Shown: in pieces, positions 33,354-44,029 of the stretch
Position numbering within the stretch: position 1 is the stretch's first letter
Layout of the letters: each line of letters begins with the position of its first letter
Notes under the pieces: model-generated
Told to the model about the DNA's origin: nothing
Seen by the model: only the letters and a program-made list of their open reading frames with translations
The model's database searches: none
Source of the DNA: Podospora pseudoanserina
Taxonomy: Eukaryota; Ascomycota; Sordariomycetes; Sordariales; Podosporaceae
Assembly: GCF_035222485.1 (NCBI RefSeq)
Contig: NC_085921.1
Location: forward strand, 1,922,001 to 1,986,000
Length of the DNA: 64,000 nucleotides
Reading direction: 5' to 3'
Program-made: the position numbers and the translations under genes

Positions 33354-33997
33354 GATTGCCAGCTATCAAGGTCCCCAAAGATCCCCAGAGATGTCCACGA
33401 ATGAAAGCTCCCCAAAAGTGAAACGTGCTCAACGCAGTTCTCGGCGGATCAGCTGTCTTCTGCTTTCCTTGTGGAGATGCCGACAATGCGGTATTGACAG
33501 CGGACGACAGTTTGGTGATGGCGAACGGTTTGTGAGCGGTGTCCTTGTCACTCTGAACCAACCCGCGCAAACATGCTCAATCGACCGCGTCCCTCTTGTC
33601 GCGCGGCCGGATCTCCGAGCGTTGCAGCGTTGCGGATCATGGTGGGGCACCCCCTTCCCAAAACAGGCCGCCAAGCAGTGTCATAGCATCTCATTGGTCA
33701 GGTGGCTACAACCCTGGGTCACATCCCCAGATTTCTGGCACTGGTCGCCCTCACACAACCCTACTTCCCGACCTTGATGGCCCTGCCCTTCACCAACCTT
33801 GATGGCCTGGCCTTCTGCATCTTGAGACACCTTTGAGATATGCGCGCAACGAGAGGCGAGCGGGAAGCTCATGTATCCCGGCAGGTGAAGTAGGATGGAA
33901 CTACCTTGATAGCTGGAATAAATATAACTGTGTCCCATCATCTTGAGTTTGCTCATCTTCAATCCCAGCTTCTAATATCTACATCATAACCAACGAA
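33354..33997. other. Intergenic
   Basis: Promoter side of the superoxide dismutase. Short ORFs overlap and lack support. Confidence 0.5.
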
Positions 33998-34282
33998 ATG
34001 TGCGGCCCAGAAACCCCCTCCAACCTCCCCAGAGTCGGTGCTCGTGTAGACTTCTACTCGCCCTCCACCCGCCAACCATTAGGAAACCTCCTCTTCCACA
34101 ATCCATCCACTCCTTCCAGTTCAAGCGCTACCCACGTCCGGTTCTCGTCTCCTTCATCAGGCTCAGCCTGTTCTTCACGATCCTCTTCACCAGTGCCATC
34201 TAAGAAGGATGATGAAGATGTCCTAGTATCCATCCAGTACGCTCACCACCTTGTAAACTACCATCTCTCATCCAGAGACTAA
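33998..34282 (+). CDS. Small hypothetical protein, Ser-rich
   Basis: A 94-residue ORF starting MCGPETPSNLPRVGARVDFY, Ser/Pro-rich in the middle, ending with a more ordered SIQYAHHLVNYHLSSRD. A second ORF in the same frame (34307-34525, 72 codons, MSKPFRESGLLQQF...) begins 22 bases after the stop, and the spacer has two stop codons. They could be parts of one decayed or spliced gene. No family is recognised. Confidence 0.4.
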   Translation: MCGPETPSNLPRVGARVDFYSPSTRQPLGNLLFHNPSTPSSSSATHVRFSSPSSGSACSSRSSSPVPSKKDDEDVLVSIQYAHHLVNYHLSSRD

Positions 34283-34797
34283 TGAAGTTCTAGTGTTTCG
34301 GGCGACATGAGCAAACCCTTCCGAGAATCCGGACTGCTCCAGCAATTCTCTCTCCCAAGCACATCCATAGAAGCACACTATGAGGTTGCGCTCCGGGAGG
34401 AGCTGTCACTTGTGGTTGGGATAGGCATCATCGGACGGAGAGTTTCCATGACCAGAGGCGATGAGGTGCTGGCTGATGGTATCATCGGGTTCAACGCGCT
34501 GCCGGAAAGCATGGCTTCTCTTTGAGTGTTGCTGCGGCACTTTTTTGTATTTGTCAGAGACGTTGAACGTCGTGGTTGGCTTATTAGCATTGGGTCGGGT
34601 CAGGATCAGGTTGGGATGCTTGGTACCGGCGTTTGTGGCTTGGATCAAGGGGAGCGTTTGTTTGGTCAATAAAGAATAATGGCTTCAAAATGCTTTTCTA
34701 ATCGCGATATATGCAGACGCTTACGGCTCTTTGCCGTGTGATGACCTCTTGAAGACTAAATGCCATGCCGCCCAAACTCCAAACAACAAACCGTCCA
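34283..34797. other. Possible second small ORF, otherwise intergenic
   Basis: Holds the 72-codon plus-strand ORF 34307-34525 noted with the previous gene, then the 3' region of the GIY-YIG gene. Confidence 0.35.
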
Positions 34798-36030
34798 TCA
34801 AGCCTGGGTCTCGTCCCAGTCCGACCACTTCCTCACAATATCATCCACCACCTCAACCGCCTTCCTGCTCGCCTCAACCTCGAACCACTCCCGGTGCTCC
34901 TTGCCACAAGCCTCGCACTTGCCGCGATCTCCAGCTCTCAGCCCAAGACCATCTAGCTCAATGTGCACCAAGCGTTCCACCTTGTGACTATGAGGTACTT
35001 TGCGCTCCGTCGTATTTGTGCTGTTGGACGGGACATAGGGATAGTACCGAATAAGCGAGATGTTATACCCGCACTGCCGCTGCCATTCGTTCAACCTGCG
35101 CTGGACGTTGGTAGCCCGACCAATCTTCAACAGAATCTTCTTGTTGGTGTGCGAACTTCTTCCATTACCACTGCTGGGACGGGGTCTGTCATCGTCGTCG
35201 TCGTCGATAAAGGCGGCAAACGAGGCGAGTATGTCGCTTATCGTCCTGGAACCTGACGGTCGAGCAGATGGTGATAGCAAGGAGCGAGCGGTCTCCGCTG
35301 CGGGGGTCAAAGGTTGGGACTCTGGAGTCAGCCAGAAGATGTAAATGTAGCCAGGGTCGTCATTTTCCGAGAAGGGCTTGGCTAATTCTTTCGCTAGCTT
35401 CGCGGCGGTTTCGGGGGGCGCATCCGCGGGAATCAACGCGGCATGGTTCTTCTTCTGCGAAGATGTCGGACGCGCAGAAGGAGGCCTGGCCGAACTTGGT
35501 CTTGAGGGCTTGTTCCCGCTCGGCCTATAAGGCACCGAGGCTGATGTAGGCTTCTGAAGTGGCACGGGCTGAGGGCGAGGGGAAGGCACGAGATCGTCGA
35601 GCGGAAGTGTAAAGCAGAAGCAGCAGGTGATGCCCTTCTTCTTTTCTGGGTGCGCTGACTGGGAGTATCCGCCGCTGTATTTGCTGGGCCTAGGTTCAGA
35701 ATGTGTCTTCACGAGACCTAGCCTCTCCGCAAGAGTGTCTATGCTCGTTCGTCCCTCCAGTATCGGTGTATGAGACAGCTTCGGGCCGGGGCTCGAGTGG
35801 GCGGACATGACCGCCTGTTCCTTGTGTTGCCAGCAGTACAAGTCTGGATCGCTCGGGTCGTCGACTTGGAGTTTGTTTCTCTTGGACTTTGGCGGGGGAG
35901 GGGCATCATCACTGAGGAGCGAGCGCCTACATGGGCGGCCGCTGCCTGTGATTCCTCGACATGTCGTCCCTGGATCTTTCGAGTCGGAACGGCCGAGGCG
36001 AGATTCGGGGGTGTTGGCAAAGATAGGCAT
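34798..36030 (-). CDS. GIY-YIG (T5orf172/mug113-like) domain protein
   Basis: A single ORF of 410 residues. The N-terminus is a Cys-containing, disordered stretch (TTCRGITGSGRPCRRSL, DLYCWQHKE). The C-terminal half holds the nuclease-like core: GYIYIFWL corresponds to the GIY strand, LLKIGRATNVQRRLNEWQRQC to the YIG strand and following helix, and a conserved Glu lies in KVERLVHIEL. A four-Cys/His-like patch RGKCEACGKEHREWF follows. This arrangement is the fungal T5orf172 family, which includes S. pombe mug113. The role is unknown; endonuclease activity is an inference from the fold. The strand residues KIG in place of YIG are common in this subfamily. Confidence 0.82.
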   Translation of the reverse strand: MPIFANTPESRLGRSDSKDPGTTCRGITGSGRPCRRSLLSDDAPPPPKSKRNKLQVDDPSDPDLYCWQHKEQAVMSAHSSPGPKLSHTPILEGRTSIDTLAERLGLVKTHSEPRPSKYSGGYSQSAHPEKKKGITCCFCFTLPLDDLVPSPRPQPVPLQKPTSASVPYRPSGNKPSRPSSARPPSARPTSSQKKNHAALIPADAPPETAAKLAKELAKPFSENDDPGYIYIFWLTPESQPLTPAAETARSLLSPSARPSGSRTISDILASFAAFIDDDDDDRPRPSSGNGRSSHTNKKILLKIGRATNVQRRLNEWQRQCGYNISLIRYYPYVPSNSTNTTERKVPHSHKVERLVHIELDGLGLRAGDRGKCEACGKEHREWFEVEASRKAVEVVDDIVRKWSDWDETQA

Positions 36031-37379
36031 GGCGCTGGAGCTGGTTGTTGAGCAAAGACATCGGCCAGCAGACTGTGAGCAACTTCAAGATATATACCTG
36101 AAGTAGCCGCTGAGTCCACTGTTGGTGCGTGACTGCAACTGCGCGCGCTGGCGGTTGTGGGCCTGCATCTTGGGCTGCCTGGTTTCAAGGTGTGGATAGT
36201 TCGGCATCCCTGAGCCGGCGCTCGAAGTCAGGGGGCTGGGTCTGTAATGGGGAAAGTGTGGCTGACGCAGCCATTTTCAGGCACAGCCACGTTATGCTCC
36301 ACCTGTCAGGGCGCGAGCTTGATTCGCCGTTGAGGGAGCCACGTTTTTTGGTAGCTGTCCATCAGGTCGCAGTTCCATCAACACTATATCAGATGGGATT
36401 CTGCACATTTGCGAGTTTGCTCAGTCGTTGAAACAATGGGTTGTTTCTTTGTAACGAGTTCTGGTTACAATGGCATTCAGCTGCAGCACCACGGCTCGGT
36501 GAGCCACCTCATTGCTCAGCTCGGTGTCACACAACATCAAACAGTCAGGCAGAACACGTTGCGTTTCCCTGCAGCAAGCAACTAATGGTTGGTCCCATTC
36601 CAGGAACTGATGAGGCTCGATTCCCAATCGCTGGCCTTCAATTGCTCAGAAGAAGATATCCTTCAACGCGCGAACACCGCGTTAGGCGTAACATTTTGCG
36701 CTAGCTTTAGCCAATGGTAGCGCTCGGCTTGTCCCAAAAGGGCAATTGGACAACATCAGAGAGCTGCCATCGCCAATGGTCATGCCCAGCTTTCTCTTGT
36801 CACAAAACCCATGCTTAGATTGATAGCAGCGCTAACAGTGACAGTTTTGCACACAGTTGCCAATTTTCATCCATGATCTTTCCATGTTGGATCGATGCCA
36901 GACACAACACCCTCCGGCCATTAAGTTCAGAGCTCCGAAGCACCTCCCAAGCAACGTTAACTTTCATGTCACTTCTCCAAGGATTGGCCATGGTCAGATG
37001 TGAGAAGGCGACTTGAGAGTGTAAAATCTCTCAATTGCCTGCTGTTGCCCAGAAAAACCAGGGTTCAATTCTCATCGAGAACTCCCCTGTAAACCTTGGT
37101 TCCTCGGTGTTTTTCGGGCGTCTGCACTGCGATATCCACATGTTGATCTTGCGCATTGGAGCCTACTGGCAATAAAAACTGGATATTATTGTGAACTACG
37201 GGCTACAAGTCTGGCGTTCTTTTTTTCCTTCACTTTTTACCTGATATTCCTTAACCAAGCCAATAAGATATCGCAACCAAAATAAACTCCAAGAGACAGA
37301 AAAGAAAACACGTTCTACCCCGTTTTACGACTCACAACTCGCACACATATGCTTCGCATCCAGGTTACCTAGGTTAACA
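36031..37379. other. Gene-poor stretch
   Basis: No ORF over 100 codons besides shadows. The 3' end of the NLR-like gene is at the right. A tRNA-like B-box word at about 37065 is not in a cloverleaf. Confidence 0.5.
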
Positions 37380-40300
37380 TCACTTCTTTCCCTTCTTCCC
37401 ATCCTTGACCCCCTTCTTATCGTTATCCTCCTTCTTCGCACCCTTATCCCCCTTCCCTCCATCGCCTTGTGCATTCTCCAAAAACTCGCGCAACCTCTCT
37501 GCGGTAGTCATCGTGTCAACGTGCGTCTCCCCCAAGACTTGCTCCTGCGTTGCGAGCGTGGCCCGAAACAAGTCTTCCGCCTCCTTTCTCTTGTTTCTGG
37601 CAGCATAGTTGAGGGCAAGGCTTTGTGCTGTATGTAATGTTTCCGGGGCATCCCTCCCAAGCCAATACCCCTGCAGCCCGAGTATCCTCTCCAGCTCCTG
37701 TCCTGCCGCTTCCCACTCCTCGGCTTCCTCGAGGAACAAAGCAACATTGTGTCGGGTGATGAGGGTCTCGGGATGGGTGTCCCCGAGGACTTTGATCTGG
37801 TTCTGCAAGGTGAGCGCGAACATCTGCTCAGCCTGTGTGTTTCCCTGGCGGGCGTAGAGACAAGCGAGGGCACGCAACATGCGGAGACACTCTGGGCTTT
37901 CAGGGCCAAGTCTGTCGCGGGCTATGGCAATGGCCTTTGAGAAGTGTTGTTCAGATTTGGGGAAGTCTTCCTGCCGCTCGTAGGCTATGGCGAGGGAGTA
38001 GTGGGCGTTGGCGGTGCGCATGGTGTTGGGGCCGTGGGTGTTTATTGCTGATTCCAGCAGGCGTTCAAAGAGGACAGCCGGGTCGTCTTCAGGGGCGTCT
38101 TCACTCTGTGGTGCTGAAGAAAAAGAGCCGTTGTCCGAAGGGTTATTGTTTCCAAGTGTACCAGGAGCTGGAGATCCACTCGTGGTTGCTGGGAGGCCGC
38201 GGGTGTTTGCGAGGTTGTTGGCCTTGGTCTTGCTGGGCTGTCTCGCGCTTGGGTGGGCTAGTCTCAAAACAGCCAGTTCGGCTAGCTTTTGAATGGTGCT
38301 CGTGTGTTCACGCCCAGAGCTCTCTTCTAGAAACCGAAGCTCGCTGCGCAGCTCCTGAGGGTTGGGGATGAAACAAGCACGGGATGATGGTTTCTTACTG
38401 ACAGCCACAGGCATCGTTTTCTGATCCAGGCCGAGATTTCCGAGGGCTTGTCTGGCTGTCTCGACATCTTTGGCTGTCAGGAAGTATCTGGGAGGTTGTT
38501 GCGGGTCTGTCGGACGGGGTGTAAGAGCTTTTTCGAAGTGTGTTCTTGCTACTTCCAAGCGTCCAATTTGCTGGTAGTACTGAGCAACCTTCAGGTGTAG
38601 GATAGCAGCGGCCTTCTTGCCGTCCGAGTGTTTTGGCTGGAACCTCAGAGCAGCAAGGATGCTAGGAAGCAATGCGTCATCCAACTCATGATCACCGTCC
38701 TTGAGGGCTTGGGAAAGCTGGTCAAGAACCTTTTCTTCAACCAACTCCTTTTCTTTCGCTTCTTCCAGATAGCGTTGCAGACAGAGCCGGACAATCCCGG
38801 TTACCCGAATGAACCTGTCGTCCGCCGACCTCTCGATCATGCCGTATACTTCCAATGTCCGGGTGAGCTTCCAATCGGCCTTTTGGAAGAAGTCCTTTGG
38901 AATGCTTTGAACGTCAAGAACTCCAACAGAGCACAGCAAGTTTGCCGCATCTCGGTGCTTTTTCTCGAGGACCCTAAACAGTCGCCTCCAAGCAAGAACA
39001 GCATTGCCAGTAGTATCCTGCTTTTGTGATTCGGGGAGTTTAAGCATGTCTTCGTATTCCTTCAAGTTGATTTTCCCATCAACCTTGGTACGGTAAGCGT
39101 GCGGAAGCGCCAGGGCACCAGCTGTGCCCCCAAGCTTTTTGGCCAGCTCTTTGGCTTGGTCGTACTTCTGTTTGTCGGTTGTCTTCCTGCCCAAAATCAT
39201 AAATGCAGCGTCCTTGCCGCTAAGAGGAGCGACATCAATCACAAATTGAGGCTTTCCTGCAAAGCGTCGTGCCAAACGTGCCTCTCTTGTCGTAACCAGC
39301 ACCGTGCTGTGTCTTCCTCTGGGAATAAAATCCCAAAGAGTCCGCTCATCATTTGGGGTACCATCTTTGATCCAGTTGAGTGAAGCGTCATCATCAAGAC
39401 CGTCCACAACCATCAGCCACTGACTATCGGTGCTTTTCTTTAGAGCATGACAGACGTCCCTCACAACATCTTGCGGCGAGTTTGCGTCCCTTAGACGGAA
39501 TTGAAGACCATCCGCTATGCGCTTGTACGAGAATTCGAATTGCTCGGCGCTGCTGGCGTCGATCCAGTGTATATGAGCCCCGGGGTTTTCGATGCAATAT
39601 CGATAAGCATACTCCACGGCAACGTGGGTCTTTCTGCGTGCGGTGCGATTAGCCTCCTGCAGAGACCAATCTTAGCATGGGGAGTTGGCATCAGACTCAG
39701 CACTTTATGGTACTTACCCAGTCCCCAAACCACCGGTGAGTGCCACCACGGCACCATTCTCGTCATGAAACTTCCTGTCAATGAGACCTAGTATATCTGC
39801 ACGCTCGACAAAGTGGCCGTCCTTCCTGATTGGAATCGGAAGCTTTGCCAGGTGTGGCAGGTGACTATGAGATTGACTGAACCTAGAATCTGTTGTGAAT
39901 AAGAGTCAGATTACGTTTCTATTGGCTTGCGTGCGTACGAGTACAAATGGAAAGAAGAAGCTGCTTGCATGCCGTTCAAAGAAGCGACTGCATCCGAGAA
40001 TCCTTAGTGTTCGGGCGCCCAACCCCATGTTCTGACGAAAGCTCCGATGCTTTGATGGGACAGCGCCGTACCTTCTTGCTTCCTTTTCTCCTGATTCTCC
40101 CTTGCAAGCTTCACCATCCTCACAATCTGCTGACAGACCGCGTCGTAGTTGGCATCTTGATTGTCTTCGAAGGTGTTCATGTTGAAGTGGTTGGCATTGA
40201 GACCGGTTGAGCCGTGCCCATACACTGTCGCCGATGACTGTGTGACGACGAATTCCTAACATAGAGAATGAGAGGTCAATACTCAGAATGACGTCGAAGT

Positions 40301-41650
40301 TGATGAGTAAAGGTATTCACCTGAGGCATGTTTCCCATCCCAGCGATCTTCCCCACACTGGATGCATACATCTCGAAGAAAGAATATATGTGAGGCTGGA
40401 CTTTGACCTCATTCTTCAGCACTTGGTTGAAATCCTGAACTATTCCATGAAGCATCTGGTTGTTGTGTGTCATCGTCTCGAGTGTCTCAAAGTGAGTCTT
40501 CACTTGAGCAGCGACGATTGCTCGATAGATGTCTCCCTGAGTGCTCAGTGAAGAGTTGCCATCTACACCAGAGTGTGGGGTACCAAGGAATATGAGCCCG
40601 GTGATGGCATCGATGAGGCCAGGAAAATTGGATCTGTGAGAGTGGGCAATGTGGAAAGCCTGTTTGGAAAGGATGTCAGGTGAGAGTCCAAGTTGAATGA
40701 CCCTGTTAGGTACTTACACGTTGAACAATCAATCCGCCAAAACAGTGGGCAACGAAGATGATGGGCCTCTCAGGGCAATTCTGAGAATACCCAATGTTAG
40801 ACCTAGCTCAAGTAAGGAGAAATTGGGTCAACCTTACCTCCCTCAATCTCCCCATCAAGGCGTTGAGCAGCTGATCAGCCGCTGTATTCACTGTTTGTCT
40901 GACAGCGTTCGGACCATACCAGGCCGACTGGTAGCCGAAGAAGAGTATTCTCGATTTGGGCAAATCGGCTGGCAACATCGTCTTGTCGTCAAGCCAGTTG
41001 GTCTTTGTGATTTTGTGCCTCCAGGTGTTGTAGGGGTGGGCACCAATGCCATGGACAAAGACAACACTAAAGTAGGGTAAGCAAGTTAGTTTCTTGTACA
41101 GGAGCATGAATAATCTGCACTCAGTAAGAAAGGCATGTGGTACTAACTCTGCATCGATGTCTTCCGTCTCAGGAGGTGCAACCAGCTGCCTCAAGCCCAA
41201 ATGCTTTTGTTCAATGTGTTCAAACTCCGGTAGGCCACTGGGAGTCTTCGAAACCTTTGGCTTTGCAGCATCTCCAGGGTCCTTCTGCTTGACATCTGTG
41301 GATGTCTGAGCAGTGTTGCTTGGCACAAGTGGTACCTCGGGACCAGGCAATGGTTTGGAAGCTGACTTGGGTTCTTGGGCAGTGGCAACTGGTTTCTTGA
41401 TCGCCAGCTCTGTGGCATCTGCTGGAGTGGTACTAGGAGCAACCTTTGTTGCACTTGAAGTCTGTTGGTCTCCCGCGGATTGACTTGCAGTAGGTGGGTC
41501 TGGCTGGGTTCCATTGGGCTTCGAGGCAGTGTTCGTAGCTGCCGTCGAGACTTGGGGAGGGCCATCCCCTGGGTTTGGGCTCTTGGGAGCCCCGCTCAAC
41601 CCTGGGGTCTCGTTCTTTGCCTTGTTGGTTGTCGGCTTTGGCTGGTCCAT
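37380..41650 (-). CDS. NLR-like protein: alpha/beta hydrolase, NB-ARC NTPase, TPR
   Basis: Seven exons (41650-41148, 41066-40838, 40780-40718, 40659-40321, 40255-40072, 39889-39718, 39633-37380) join in frame to 1247 residues. The N-terminal ~170 residues are Pro/Thr/Ser-rich linker. An alpha/beta hydrolase follows with VVFVHGIGAHPYNTW, IIFVAHCFGGLIVQ (nucleophile position is Cys) and FLGTPHSG. The NTPase has Walker A GGLGTGKTHVAVEYAY (split by an intron), LMVVDGLDDD as Walker B, and STVLVTTREARLARRF. The C-terminus carries kinesin-light-chain-type TPR units (ALAYERQEDFPKSEQHF, LALNYAARNKRKEAE). This layout is the fungal NOD-like/STAND architecture linked to non-self recognition and programmed cell death. 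A Lys-rich tail ends the protein. The ATG chosen is 41650; an upstream GTG is not used. Confidence 0.88.
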
Positions 41651-42807
41651 CTTGAAGAAGGTATTATTCACTTAAAAATGTTGCTCAGGTAGAAAGTCTA
41701 TTGAAGTGAAAAAGATGATGATAGGTAGCCCATGAGGCACAAGTCAGGAATGTCCCCATCACGGCAGAGGTCTTATAATCCTGCCTTCGTGCTCTTTCAG
41801 ACTGCGCGTCGTCGTGCCTCACAAGGCTGAAGCATCATGGTTTTCAGCCGCATTGTCAAATCCCCCAAGTCTGAGCCCCAAAAGACTCCCTCACAGGGAT
41901 GCTTATGCCGGTGCCTGTCTTTCCATTTTCAGACTATGATGATGCCTTCGCCGGTCAGCATTTGACCAATCGAAGTGCAAGAAAAAAGATACTTTTACCT
42001 GAAGTACTGGCCAGTTGAAGGACGTTCCAGCATGAGCTGCATGCATATGCATGACCTAAATTGCGACCTTTTTACATAACCTTGTTTGAGAAAAAGCAAC
42101 CTATCAATCCCAATCACTTCTGAGCCTGATGATGCACTCGTGAACATCATGGTCCGGTGGAGATGAGGCACTGCCCGTGGTTCTACGAAAACCGTCTGTG
42201 CCTGAAGCGGGAAGGATCAACGGTAGCCGCCGCCCTCCTGGGCGGGTGGCATACTGGCAACAGGCACTGCCCCAACTCACGAACTCGGTCAGACGAGATA
42301 GCAGGTTGGTGGACGCCTTGGGGAAAGGGCTTGCCTCTCCATGCATAACAAATGCTGCGCGCGGGGAATGCCTGGCAAATCGATACGAACCAAGTCATCA
42401 GCCATAGGCTTGTGTGACACACCAGTGGCTTGTAGATCTCAACCACTCGTTGGTCCACCATAGTCAAGAAATTGGCGCCATGAATTCAAGGCACACCACC
42501 AGCTAAGACCGACGACTTAAAGACTGGCTATTGTTGAGTTGGACCCCAATCACTCAGCGCTTGTAGTCTTGCTATATTCTCTCTTTGGGGTTAAGTGCAT
42601 ATATGAAAATGCACAAATGCTCGCGATAGATGTCGATCGAATGCATATTCACGAGTTTTAGTTCAGCAGCCCCATATTTAGAACTCAGCTTCTCCAATTT
42701 CCATTTTCTCCCTTGAATCTCTTCCAAGACACAGCGCCAGATTTACGTATCCAGCCGCCAGGCTACCGCGACAACCTCATCCGACACAATCAAGCCCGGT
42801 CCCACTA
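41651..42807. other. Intergenic
   Basis: Upstream regions of two divergent genes. Short ORFs on both strands around 42.1-42.5 kb have no support. Confidence 0.5.
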
Positions 42808-43737
42808 ATGGCGGGTCACGAACAAACCAGACATACGATGAACCCACCTGCCGGAGGCACAGAAAACGAGGACACCACCGTGCCCGGTCAACCTACTATT
42901 CCGTTCAATGACAATGCGAGGATCGTCACTTTCCTCACCACCGACCTCTCGACCGAAAGATTGAACAGTCTCTATTCGCTGCTATTCCTGACCGGCAAGC
43001 CTGAGAATATCTCCCCCTTACACCACCAGCCCATCAAAGGGCGTACGATTCTCATTACCGAAAGGCCTGATCTACACCTCATTTGGAACATCGACCGGAT
43101 TTTCATCAAACCACTTCCGAAATATCTGCTCAGCCACTCGTTTTGGAAAGCCCACCTCCACCACCGACCTGGCAGATTGGACATTACGACCCCCACGCTA
43201 TGCAACCCCAAAGACACCCTTCGTCTCGAAGCCCAAGGCTTCCTGCGCACTTACTCGCGCCTCATCCGACACGAGTCGGACTTTGATATGGCCCAAAGCC
43301 TGGGACTCCTCCCCAAGAGTCTAGACTGGGCCGGTTGGTCGCATTACATACAGGCATATGCATACCTTCGGGACACCCAAGTGGCCAGACGCTATCACTA
43401 CGGCGAACTTCGCTTGCCAAGACTCAACGCCTGGACAATGGTCTGCCGTGGGGAACGTTACTTTCAAATTCACTACGACCAGTTGTCCTTCTTTTCCTGT
43501 TTTGGCGGGCCGTATCTGCTGCTGTTCGGTGCAGTTACGGTGATGCTGGCGGCCCTGCAGACGGCTGTGCAGATGGTGCCGGAGGGGGGTCCTTACCGGG
43601 AGTTTGCAAATAGCTTCGTGCCCATGTCGATCGCGCTGACGGCGGGGGGGTTGCTGTCTTTTCCGGCGCTGTGGTTTTTGTTCACGATGAGGGAGCTGTG
43701 GTTGTTTATCTTCCGATATCGATCTCTTGCTTTGTGA
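42808..43737 (+). CDS. DUF6601-like membrane protein
   Basis: A 309-residue single-exon ORF. After a polar N-terminus come motifs common to a widespread fungal family: PLPKYLLSHSFW, GFLRTYSRLIRHESDFDMA and RRYHYGELRLPRLN. Two C-terminal hydrophobic helices follow (LLLFGAVTVMLAALQTAVQM and MSIALTAGGLLSFPALWFLF). From memory this family is annotated DUF6601; its function is unknown. The protein is probably an integral membrane protein with the polar part cytosolic. The start is the first ATG, with another Met 11 codons in. Confidence 0.78.
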   Translation: MAGHEQTRHTMNPPAGGTENEDTTVPGQPTIPFNDNARIVTFLTTDLSTERLNSLYSLLFLTGKPENISPLHHQPIKGRTILITERPDLHLIWNIDRIFIKPLPKYLLSHSFWKAHLHHRPGRLDITTPTLCNPKDTLRLEAQGFLRTYSRLIRHESDFDMAQSLGLLPKSLDWAGWSHYIQAYAYLRDTQVARRYHYGELRLPRLNAWTMVCRGERYFQIHYDQLSFFSCFGGPYLLLFGAVTVMLAALQTAVQMVPEGGPYREFANSFVPMSIALTAGGLLSFPALWFLFTMRELWLFIFRYRSLAL

Positions 43738-44029
43738 GACAATCTCGACAGCAACACAACAACCCAATGTGTGCAGATTTTGATTATAGAAAGTTGCTTT
43801 TTTCTTCACAAATCCAAGCATAAAATAGAATCTCTTGGCATTATCAGGCTGTGATCCATTATAGGGGTATTTACACTAGCAACAACGTTGCCATGAGACC
43901 CACAATGTTGGCTCCTTTTCATTCAGCAAAACACACTTACATAGGTAGGAAAACATTAGATTAGACTGTCAATCTAAAGACTCAATAAACAAAAAATGAA
44001 AAAATGGCAAAACCTTGTGTGCGTCATCA
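43738..44029. other. Short convergent spacer
   Basis: 292 bases between two stops of opposite-strand genes. Nothing is seen. Confidence 0.5.

Noticed and set aside
37050-37085. tRNA-like B box (GGTTCAATTC)
   Set aside because: The flanks do not form a T stem, acceptor stem or anticodon arm.
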